Source of the DNA: Xiphophorus maculatus
Taxonomy: Eukaryota > Chordata > Actinopteri > Cyprinodontiformes > Poeciliidae
Reading direction: 5' to 3'
DNA: 64,000 bases
NCBI RefSeq assembly: GCF_002775205.1
Contig: NC_036450.1
Location: 24,206,288-24,270,287 of the forward strand
Part shown: positions 12,060 to 23,900 of the stretch, one piece after another
Position numbering within the stretch: the stretch's first letter is position 1
How the letters are laid out: each line of letters starts with the position of its first letter
Made by a program: the position numbers and the translations under genes
The notes under the pieces: generated by a model
The model's input: only the letters and a program-made list of their open reading frames with translations
Told to the model about the DNA's origin: nothing
Database searches by the model: none

Positions 12060-12420
12060 GACCACCAACCTACAGGAAGCTCCTCAGCGCTCAGCCGGTC
12101 ACGTCGAGAGGACAAACCTGCTGCCAGGTGATGTTTGTATCCAACAGTGGAAGTTGCGCATCCTGCCGCTGCCGCCTCCCCGCAGCGTTCGGTCCCCCCG
12201 GTTGGTGTCCGCCTGTCGGAGGCCTCGTCGCGGCCTCACCGCCTCCTCCACCGCGGCGCCCAGCTGCTTTGTCCGGGTCTCCGCCCTAAGAACCGGCCGA
12301 ATATAACAACCTGATGTTTACACCGTCACAGCAAAGCGCAGGATCTGCCGCCTCCTGTAAGAGAAGGGAAGAGCGCCCCCTGCTGACACACGGGCGCATG
12401 TTTGTGAAGCCATCTTACAA
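12060..12420. promoter_or_regulatory. CpG-rich block, candidate promoter of a neighbouring gene
   Basis: The CpG density is the highest in the left third of the window (for example CGTCGCGGCC, CCGCGGCGCC). It sits just beyond the MPHOSPH9 3' end, where the promoter of the next minus-strand gene (PITPNM2 in human) would fall. No coding exon is recognised in it. Confidence 0.4.
12370..12389 (-). promoter_or_regulatory. CTCF-like motif
   Basis: Minus-strand sequence GTCAGCAGGGGGCGCTC matches the core of the CTCF consensus (CAGCAGGGGGCGC) very closely. Located at the edge of the CpG-rich block between MPHOSPH9 and the left flank. Confidence 0.5.
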
Positions 12421-12970
12421 ATCAGCTCATTCATTTATTAATATACAGCAATATTAGCCAATATAATAAAAATAATAAATATACTACTAGATTAACAGTT
12501 GGCCTAAATAAATATTGTGAAGAAAAAATGTTTATTTTTCAAATGCATATATTAAAAAAAGTTTGTTAGCACAGGTACTTTATTTAGAAATGTTTGTTTT
12601 TGAGGAATACACTGTTTAGTGATCATTTCATAAGTTATTTTACTTTATTAATGTGGCCTGACTTCAGGCCAATTAAATCGACAATTTGATCAGTGCATGT
12701 TAAAAGATGAAATATTGCCCTTTATTTTAACATTTATTTTGTTTTGATTCATTTTTGTCCTGTACCCCATGAAGAAACACTGCTTAGCAAAGTAGCCAAT
12801 AATGGGGTACAACGTACTCACAGTTCATTGCTAAAGTAAATCTTTGCAGGTCACCGGGCCCCGGTTGGCCCCCCCATCTAGATCCGCCCATGCCTCGAAC
12901 TGGAGACGGCGCTTTGACAACAGTAATGCATCATTCTGAGCTTATAAACGAAATGAGTGCCAACTCTACT
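12420..12970. other. Short intergenic stretch beyond the MPHOSPH9 3' end
   Basis: A/T-rich; nothing beyond possible repeat debris near 12850-12895. Confidence 0.3.
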
Positions 12971-13726
12971 TCTATAAAAGAAGTTTATTGTGCAGTAGCA
13001 TTACAGGTCCATTGGAAACATGTCACTGTAGGAAATTGACATGGAGCAAAGGAAACAGTGCAAGGACTCCATGCACAGTGGAAACAGATGGAGAATCTGA
13101 GTGAAAAGGTTGGATGCTGGTTTGACTGACTGGTTGATCTGCTGCTGCAGAAATGAAGTCATTCAGGAAATAAAGCAACAACAACAAAACAAGGTTTTTC
13201 ATTCAAGTAAACACAGATTTCCTTCAAGTTCAAAAGGTTTGGCCCAAAACGAAATGTACAGACAATTAAGAAAAAAACAACAACTGATATGTAAAAACAT
13301 GAATGTAATGTTAATAACATGTAATAATTGTACAATTATCAACAATTTTTAAAAAAAGGCAGTGATGTTTCGTGCATGAATGTCTAGTGAATGTGTCTTC
13401 ACATCTTAACCCTTAAACTCAAGCTAATTTTAAAATCTCTTCTTCGTTGTGGTAAAACATCACATTATTTTTTTTCTCGTGACTAAAAAAGTAAACGACT
13501 TTACAAATCTGTGCTTTACTAAAAAATAAAATATATTCCAAAAAAATGCTCCGATATTTTCCCCGACACGTAAAAAAATATCCCAGAGTATTGTTCGATC
13601 ATACGTATAAAAACATGGTGGGCGTGTTCGATGTACAGGTGAGATCATGGCAAGGCGACTCTTCAGAAGACAATCAGTGCCGTTTGTCGAGCCGAGACAC
13701 CGAGCTGTGGCAGAGGTCGGAGGTCG
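12970..13726 (-). other. mphosph9: MPHOSPH9 3' UTR (approximate)
   Basis: A/T-rich sequence after the stop codon without exons, ending near a minus-strand AATAAA at 12984-12989. The length of about 750 nt is inferred from that signal. Confidence 0.55.
12984..12989 (-). terminator. mphosph9: Poly(A) signal AATAAA of MPHOSPH9
   Basis: Canonical hexamer on the minus strand (within CAATAAACTTC), the first good candidate downstream of the MPHOSPH9 stop. Confidence 0.6.
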
Positions 13727-14936
13727 CTATGTGTGGGCAGAAGAACGGAGGACATGGAATCGCTTCAGAGTCATCCGGATGGATCCCAGCTCGCGGTTCA
13801 GTCTCTCCAGACGATTCTCTAAGGCCACCTGATAGAAGAAAATAGCAAAATATTTGAAGTAACAGTTTCAACCCATAAAGGAAAACGGTAAACATTGTCT
13901 GTCCAGTCTTGTCACAACACATTTTGCTGGACAATAAACTGTTCCAGTAATTATTGCAATAAATGATAATATTGTTCTTTTGAGACCATTTTCAAGTATT
14001 GACAATGACATAATACAATAGATCTAATATTGTCAGGTTTCACCTTAAGAGAGTTTCTCCAGGTTTCAACAACTCAAATTTAAGACTTTTTAAGACTTTG
14101 AAATTAAGACCTGTCTCCACAGATATAGGGGGTGGAAACTTGCGTGGGTGACATCATGCTGCAGGTGGGTCTATAGTTTAAAATAACATTTGGAGCTCAT
14201 TTCAGAATATCGTGATATGTATCGTGATATAGCAAAAATATATTGGGACATTAGATTTTCCTCATGTCCTCCAGCCCTAGTCTGAGTTCTACTCAAAATT
14301 TTGCCTGACAGAAAAGTCCTGCGACAAAAAAAACAACAAATAAAAAATGCATTGAATATGTGAGATTAAATAGTCCTCTCAATACAAAATTTAAGACTTA
14401 TAAGTAACGTATTTAAGGCCAACTTGGTTTTTCAAAAATGAATTGAAGACATTTTAAGACATTAATTTAGTTACATGAACTTTTTAAGCAGACATGGGTA
14501 CCCAATATATCAATTCTCAGAATAAATAGATTAGATTCGTTTTAACATATTTTGAGAGTGGCAATATATTTTATTATTGTGACTAAGATTTTATGACACA
14601 TTTAATATTGTGTATAATGTTGCATAATACTGATGATTAAATTGTTCTTGTGGGATTCTCAGTCTTATCCATATGCTTAAGCAAGAAAACCCTTAAGTGA
14701 AATATTTCACTTATTGTTTCAATATGTTAATAGTTTCTAATGTTATTTTTAATATAATAAAACAGGAAATGAACTTTGTTTTGAAATGACAGTTCAGTAG
14801 TAATCAGTTTATAATTGTTTTCTGGTATCTCACCTCATCTAATCGGGTCTGTAGGCTCACTCTGCCACCTGCTCCAGGCATCCTGCTCAAAGCTGCCTCA
14901 ATCTGCACACACACACACACACCCCCACACACCCCC

Positions 14937-14998
<62 letters not shown>

Positions 14999-17900
14999 AC
15001 AAATACACTGATAAAGCAGTGAACACGCTGAAACTCATTAGATCAGAATAAAGGCAGGAGGAGGGATTGAAATGAGCCACCCTATAAGCCTCTTATGTAA
15101 CCGGCTGAACGCCTGGCTGGAGCTGCACCTTTAAATTTATCCTTCTGGCTTTAAAAAATAAAGAAACTAAGAAGCATCAGACTCAGGAACACACCTGCAG
15201 TTTCTCCTGCGTCAGCTCATCAAACAGTCTTTCAGCCTCAGTCAGTGACTGGGTTCTGTCCAGGGCCAGCAGAGCCGGGTCCACTGAGGGGTCCGGCTGC
15301 TCAGGACCGCCGCCGTCTCTCTGCTGCTCCCAGCCCAGCTGGGCGCTTCTGTCCAGTGGCTCCATGTGGCCGCAGGGCTCCGGCTCCTGACGCTCTGAGG
15401 AAAAAAAAAAACAGAAGAAGAATCTACATTTACAATCAGACACAAATATTAGGTTTTCAGAAAGTGCGGAGTTCCAAATTATTAAAGGTTTCGTTTCTCA
15501 AACAAGGAGTAAAATCAAAACTAACTTAGATGTTTTCTAAAATAAATAAACATGCCCAGAATACAATGGTAGAAAAACCCCCAAAAAAAGCACTAAGCTA
15601 GCGTGTCCTGGCCACCAGGGTTTTCAGGATTTTGAGCGTTACCTTTCTCTTCTGCTGATGTGAAGTGGAGTCTCTTCCTGGGACTGCTGCTGTGGAATGA
15701 GTGCCGCCTCCTGTCAGCGTGTCCGTCGCTGTGCGGACAGACCACAACCAGACAGTTTCAGTGAGTGTGTCTAGAAGCACACCTTTACTGACAGACAGGA
15801 ACAGAACGCTAACAGTATTTACAGCCATTTCATGATAACTTATTTGTGGACTAACCAGACAAAATGTGTTAGAAAGGGCAGCAGTCTATCACCTTCTGGT
15901 CAAATGCAACATCCCAGGCTTTATGGAATGAAACCAACTGTTTTTGGGTTGGAATGTAGAAATGACAAAACAGCATCTTTTGTTAACTTGTTTATTTTAA
16001 ATGTCGCTATAAACCCGAACTGTTCTTTACATTAAATAAAGTTCCTTAAAAAACTAAAATCAAACTGCAGCTGTCTTCATTTTGTGTCATATCATGATGT
16101 TGCACTCTTTCTGTCGTCCTCTACCGCCCCCTACAGCTCACAGCGTTTATGGGTTTGCAACAAAAGAATTCGTCCCGGAATCGCCTGCACGAGGTTTCAT
16201 TTCTCACCTTTGGAGGTGCAGGTGCTCTTCTCTTGGCATCAGGTGGCCAAAAGCAGTGGAGTAGTTCTCAGTGGGGCAGCGTTTGGGGCTGGACATGGCA
16301 GACAGGGGCGTCAGTAACGTCTCCCTCTTGGCTAAAAAGAAGAAGAAAGGAAGGTGGAGATGTCATGACCGCCATACAAACATGCAGATTTGGATAAATG
16401 TCACATTTTGTAGTAAGACGAGGTTTCTGAACGTTTCACCAACTTAAATTAAAGACTGTTTATGGCCATTTTGAACAAAATAAGACCTGAATCACGACAA
16501 ATGTACAACAGAAAATTGCATATCCTGCCAATAAATTTGTTCATATTGACGGTAGCTGCAGCAAAGCTAGCCAGCAATGGTATATTAGCTGCTTGTTTTT
16601 ATTTTAAGTCTTTATAAGCAATCATCAAAATATTGGCATAATACAAACAAAAAAACATCCTATGTCGAATTTTATACATCAAAAGAACCGAGAACATAAA
16701 GAGGTTACAAGATTTTACATTTGTGTAATAAATTTACAGTATTTTTTGGATTACTGGATAAAGCAATGACATGATATTACCAATTCAAGTCTTTCATGAA
16801 AATGGAGAATAAAGGTCTGTTAGTACTGAACTTTGCGATATTAGCAGCTAGCTAACGGCAGCCTCAACAGCCTCGAGTCACAGAATGCAGTGAAGACGCC
16901 TGCGTGCGACTAAAATTTAAGACCACCACAAAATTTAAGACCTGTGATTATCACACTTAAGGCCAAAATACACCTAATTTTTTCATTATTATTATTATTA
17001 TTAAAGACATTTTAAGGCCTTGGCAAATAAATTTAAGACTTTTTAAGGGTGAACGAGTCCCTGTAAGAACTTACTTGGAGTTGCAGTAGGGATGTTTCTA
17101 TGAGCTGCAGGTGGCAGTGAGGAGGACCTGTGGCCCTCGGGGGACAGACTCCTCTGGGCCCTCAGCAGGGCTGCAGTCCTGTCCGCTGCGCCGCGACTTC
17201 TCGGGCCCCCGCCGTCGGCCCCCGTAGCTGCCGCTCCTCCTGGTTTCGCGGCCTCCGTCTCGTCCAGCACCAGATCGGGTCGCTTCCGGACCGGCTCTTT
17301 GTGTTTCCGCTCCACAAACCCAACGGTGGCCCTCTGATGGCCGACCCCTGCAGACACATAAATGAATTAAATTCTACAGACCGAGCAGGTAGCAGCTGTG
17401 TTTGTTTGTGTTTAAGTGAAATAGTAATTGTGCAAAAATACTGTTGGAAATATTTGGTGCATTTCAGGATGAAAAATGAACAAAGCGTCTGCCTCCAAGA
17501 CAGTTTTACTTTTATTTCTATGTGGAAAAATACGGGAAGTCACATTGTTTACAGTGACTTTAAAACTTTCCGTTTTTTTAACTACAATGTATTTTAATTA
17601 GATGTTATGTGACAAGCCATCAAAAAAGTGGCTCAATAATTTTTTTTTTAACCAGTGAAAACCTGAAATGTGCTTTGTGCATTTCTCTTTTGGGATCTCC
17701 GCAATTTTTGTGAATTTATAGTCGATTGCTTATGCAAAACAGCTGAAGTTCAGTCAGACGGGACACACAGCATGCATGAATGTCAGTTTTCAAGTCTTCC
17801 CATTGATTCTCAATTGCATTTAGGACAGGACTTTGACTAGGCCAAGAGCCTGCTACTTGCAGCTCCAGAGCTATAGCTGGCTTTTAATACCTTTGGACAA

Positions 17901-20900
17901 GATTGATTAAGAATGGAGCAACGTTTGAACGTTTAAAGATAATAAACAAATGCTGTTTGAATTGTTTTGTTTTTTTATGTGCGTAGTGTAAGGAATATTT
18001 ATCAGAAGTACTTTTTTTGAACATATCTGAACATTTTATTGAAAGAAAAAATGTATTCTTTTCATGTAAACTTTATTTTATTTTAAAACATAAAAACAAA
18101 AATAAAAATTGTTTTTCTTACATCTAAAACTCCAAACAAATTTCCCAGAGTAGGTGTTGTAAAAAAAAAGAAGAAAGAAGCTATTTGGTATAAGTAAGTA
18201 GTTCAAAACCGATGAAATAAATCAGTGGTTCTTTAAAGGTGACAACAACATTCTTGTTGTAGATATTTGATCTTTTTCTTGAAGGTGACGTAATATTTGT
18301 GTTTCTAAACGAGTTTTATTCTACTGGGCTGAGGGAGAAAATGCCTCTTTGGGTTGTAAAGGTGGCAGACCCCTAAGGGTCCCTGTGCAGCTGTGAGAAT
18401 GTGGGGCTCACATGGGGCCCGGGTCTCCGTGGCTCTGGTCTCCTCCAGCTCGATCAGGGCCCTCATCATGGGCGTCAGGGGGCTGGAGCCGTCTCTCCGA
18501 CCGGCGCTCTGCCCCTGCTGTCTGCTCTGAGGCAGCGTCTGCTCGCACTCGGGTGGAGACGCACACCTGCACACCAGAAAGCGAACCGTTCACGCTCACG
18601 CTCGCGTCCGGCTTTAAAAGCCGTGCTCCCGACTCTAAACACACACCTCCAGCTGCCGGTTCCAGAGGAAGAGGCGTCCGCGGAGCTGCCGGTTCCAGAC
18701 GACTGGTCGTTTATCGGGTAAGGTGATCGCTTGTGAGCGTTTGATTGGCTGGTTTGAGTTAGCCGGGAGTTTCTGCCGCCGTTCGACTGGTCAAACCTCC
18801 TCCAGGTGACGTCCGGCTCTACTTTACCTTTGCTGGGCGACAGCAGCAAGTCAGGATGGTGGAAGAGACTGCAGACATATTCAGGACAGTAATTCACTGT
18901 AGTTAGTATCACTTGTTACAAAAACAGTAACAGTAAAAACTGAAATCTCATTTTCCCATGTTGAACGATTTAGTTATACATCAGAGAACTGTGAAGGGCA
19001 AAAGGAAATTATAGCTTTTAATTGAAAATTATGAAAATATCTGGTTTCAAAATTTTGCCTTTTAATCAAACTTTATTACAAAATTGTGCAGTTTGAATAT
19101 CGAGCACTTTTAAGGTCTATATAGAGAAATCAAGCACTTTCTAAACCTTGAAAACACAAAACTGAAATTCAAACATTTTCAAAGATTTTAAGAAAACCCA
19201 GTTGCTCCCACTTTGCTCTAACTGCTCAACAACCCTCGCTGACATGGTGAACAACAATGAGCTCCTACAAACGAGTCATCCGATTCTATGACAATGTCTG
19301 GGGAAACAGTCTATATGCCCATTTTTAAAATTCTTATAAACCCAAGGCTTGGGATCAAGCGGAAAGAACCTGGTGAACCCAACAAAAGCATGGCTCTTCA
19401 CATACGCTGACATAACTTTCTTCCACTTCACAAAACGCATCACTCTGCTTTGGTCTATTACATAAATCACAAATAAAATACACTTACTGCTCATCTATTT
19501 CAGCAAAGTGGAAGCGACAGAGTTTGAATGTTACAAAACACAGTTTGTAACGTGACAAACTGTGTTGTATGGGAGGTTATTTGTGCAGAAGTGTTACAAA
19601 CTTTTCTCCTCTCAGACACTAAAACCCTGCGGCTTTAACTGTGAACATCTAAAGAGCTCACCCTGCCCCTGAAGGTTGAGCGTTACTGTGGGGGGCGAAG
19701 CGGATCCTGGCCTGGTTCTCGTGCTCCAGCTGCATCACCTGGGACTCCAACTTTGAGATGACTCTAGGAGAGATTTAGAGAGGAGGACATGGTCATGGAT
19801 ACAGCAGGAGACACCCGCAGGTAATGGGGAATGACGCAAGTAAGAGTAGAACAGTATTTGGTAAAAAGGATACCCCAGTACTGATTAAATGGTTAAAATG
19901 TTAAAAATCAATCAAATTAAATCATCAGATTTAACCAAAACATGTTATGTGGAAATTTTGGTATTTTAAGCACCAAAAAGACAGTAATTCATACTAATAA
20001 CATAATCACGAAATAACAAAAGCTGCATTCCCATTTACCATATAATTGCGTTAATTGGAATTACAAAAATAATTTGGCTTAATGGACACACGAAAAAAAC
20101 TAAAATTTTTCAAAAACGTTTTTGCGCTAGGTTGAGATGGTTTTTTTGATTTTATTGAAATGAATGAAATTTGCAAAACTGCAACGCAAACTATTTTCAT
20201 GTCCTACAAGTAATGTGATCAACAACTGCATGTTACTACTGGAGGAAACAACAAAGAAGACAACAGGAAGTAGGAGTAGAATTAATTTTTAATGAACTAT
20301 CATGTGAACAAACTTACTGATTTTGATTGCATTTTTTATTTAATGGAAACACTTCAGTGCGAAATTGTGCTTTTTCAACATGAGTGGAAATTGACAAAGT
20401 TTTGCAAACATTTGTAATGGAAATGCAGCTAAAATCAGGCAAAAGAGACACTTTTCCAAATCAGTTTCTTTCAATATAAAATTTATGAAACCTTAATGAA
20501 ACCTACGAATGTGTGTCTGGTGATTATGTTTGGTTAAAACATTATTGTTCTTCATTTAGTGAAGTTACTCACAGGGGATAGAGTATACAGAAATGTTACC
20601 TGAGTAAGAGCAGCGAAACGGCATAATACAATTACTCAAGTAAATGTAGCTGGTTGGATTATATATATATTTTTAAAAGTTACAAAATCTAACCAGCAAG
20701 TGTTACCTCTTCAGCTCAGATATCTGATCGTTTGCATCGACTAGCTTGCTCTCTGCTGACACCAGTTTGTTCTGTAAAAACAAAACAAACAGCAGCATTA
20801 TGGCAATAAACATCAACTATTATTATTAGTCCTGTCTTACTTATGGGGTTGATGCCAATATTTTAAAAACAACAAAAAAAAAGGCAAATATTGGCTGATA

Positions 20901-23900
20901 CTGAGGTTAATGAAGATGTGACACAATGTTGCAATACCAGAGGAAATGATTTTACCTTTGCTGCTTCGTGTTCCTTCGTCAGAGAGTCGTATTCCTTGAG
21001 TAGCTGAGGGGAAAAAAGTGAAGCGTTGTAAATTATGGCTCCCAGTTAACATAGTTGTACAAAAAGGGCTATTAAATTCTTCCACTGGTGTAAAAACTTT
21101 GTCATTTTTTTCCTGTCCTTATCAAACATTTCTTATTCAGGGTCTCATGAGTAGCAGCAATTTGCACAGAGTTAGAGACACTATAATATTTTGACTGTGA
21201 CTTGGACTTTAACGTGTTAATTACATTTTTAATACGCTAAAAACTTTCAAAACTATTAATCACTTTTTTTCTACATACAAAGACCCAAAGAGGAATCACA
21301 AAGAAGTGTGATTTGCATCACTGAACTTCACACAGTAACTGTATTTAGTCATATTTTCAAATTTATTGATATTTATTGATGCTCTCACTGAACACACAGT
21401 GGACTTATTTTTTTTTTTTAGAAAATTAAAAATTACCACAACATGGCGGGTTCGTTTTTTGAAACAAATTCTGATATTAAGATGAAATATCAGAATTCTT
21501 ATCATGACAAAAATAATTATCACAATAATAAATGATAAAACAAGAAACACCCACCTTTTATATTTACTCAATAATTTAGAAGAAAAAAAGGTATTTGATT
21601 TGAAAATGTTTATTTTGTTGCTATATATAGTTTACAATTAAATGTGAGTCATTTCGATTAATTAACCCTGCAGTGAACTCAATTAGAAGTTTGCTACTAC
21701 TTTTTACATGATATTTGATCTTTATGGACTCTCTCAGACTCACATCCTGCAGCATCTTGTACTCCCTCTCCCTCCTGGCCTCCTTGTCGTCTGCCTCCCT
21801 GCAGGCTTTCTGCGCCGCCTCCTCCAGCTGACGCACGCGGCTCTTTAAGCGCGCGGCCAGGCCGTCTTTCTCTTTGGCCGAGCGTTTGCTTTCTTCCAGC
21901 CGCTGCTGCAGGGAGTTCACGGCGGCTCCGGCCACGGCGTAGCGCTCTGGCCACTCAGCCTGCAAATACAAAGTCACTCGTATTCAAAAGCTGCCCAAAA
22001 ACGATGCCTGAACATTGGTGTAGCTTCCTCTGTTCGGCCTGCTAGCTTCTTGCTATCCCTGCGTTGCTTGTTTAGGAAATTATCATAAGTTCCCTCAAGG
22101 TAATGAGCTGCAAATTTTGCATAAAAATGTGCAGGTACCAGGTGTTTCTCCAGCAAGATGTTTGTTGCCTCCAGTTCCTGAATGCGACCTGTTGCTTCAG
22201 CCAGAGCTTTTTCTAGATGTTTGCACCTGCAGATAAACAAATGGATGAATAAAATGAATCTAAACTGTAAACATTTATCATTAACATCGCTAATCCCTCT
22301 TTACATGTTCTCAAATGTATGTACAAAAAACTTCTACGTTTGGCTTTTGCTCGTTTTTCTGGTTATTTTACGTTTCTGGTGACTTCATCTGGTTTGCAAC
22401 AAGGCAAAAAACACAGCCATGTGAATGACTGCAAACCTTTCTGTAAGGGCCTGATTGCTCTTCTCTAGGTCCTGGGGCAGATCGCGGAGTTTGAGTTTGT
22501 CTCGCAGGATCCGAATCTCAGACTCGTAGTAGGCTTTCAGATCAGCGACGTGTCGCGAGTGTTTCTCTCTGAGGTTCTGCCGCAGTCTGGGGCAAAAAAG
22601 GGAAGAAAAAAAGGAAACTTAAGACACTTTCACGTTAAAACAAGGTGCAAAACTTATTAAAGCAAAAAAAAAAAAAAAAAAAAGAATCTTTGCAACAAAT
22701 TTTGTACCCAGTTAAACCAGAAACCTTCATGTTATAACAAGACGAGTTTTATGTCTCACAATAACAAGAAATGTTTTTGTTATAATGAGATGCAGAACTC
22801 GTAAAAACAAGAAAACTGTTAAGTTTTATATCTCGCTTTAACGAGAAACTTCTTTATATTAAGATTTAAAAAAAACGCTCTCCTGACAGTTTACGAACTT
22901 AAAAAGGCAAAAGAAGGGCTCACCCTGACCTTTTTCATTTAAATGAGACACATTTTGGTTATAACAAAATACAAAACTCGTCAAAACAAGAAAACCTTCT
23001 CGTTTTAATGAATTTTGTATCTCGTTACATCCAGAAACTCTCATGGTATAATAACATAAAACTTCTGAAACCAAAAAACTTTCTTGTTTTAATAAAATAC
23101 ACGCCTCTGACATATTTAGGTTATAATGAGACAGAAAACTCATTATCATGACAATGTTTTCTCGTTTTAACGAGTTTTGTGTCTCATACCCAGAAACCTT
23201 CACATTATGAAATATAAAACTCGTAAAAATGAGACACTCTCATTTTATTTTTCACTGTGATGAGAAACTTTTTGCTCTAGCAAAAATATAAAAATACACC
23301 CGTGACAGTTTACATTCATAAAAAGGCATTCCCCTGATGTTTCTGATTTAAAAATGGGAACATATTTTGATTGTAACGAGATATAAAACTTGGACAAACA
23401 AGAAATGTTCTCGTTTCAGCGAGACGAGTTTTATCGCTAAAACGACAAACATTTTTTCTATAGCAAGTTACAAATATACGCTCCTCTGATTGTTTATAAT
23501 TTTAGTGTAACCTGTGGGACTGCTGAAATCAGGCGGGGTGAATATTGTCTATAAGGCATCTGTAACATCAGACTCACAGAGACAGGACAACGGGGTCCTC
23601 CAGAGACGAAGCTCTGTCCATGTGAGGACTGGCTGACGGCGGCTGCCCGGCTCCAGGGGCGGCGCCGGGCTTCAGGGTGCTGGTGTGAGTGCGGCTCCCC
23701 TCTTCCTCGCTGGTTAACGGCGCACTGCGCTGCTGGCTGCTTTCTCTGACCGCCAGTGACGGATTCCCTCGGGAACTTTGCGTCTTAGCGGGAGGTTGTC
23801 CAGCAGCTGAAGCGCTGGACGTGTCAGAGACGCAGTCGGTGTCTCCAGGATGGGGGCTGCCCTCCACCATGCTGTCGGGGGTCATGGAGGTCCCCAGTCT

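Noticed and set aside
14804..15080. Open frames of Cys/Val or His/Thr repeats
   Set aside because: They read through the AC/C22 repeat; only the 69-nt MPHOSPH9 exon at 14834-14902 is real there.
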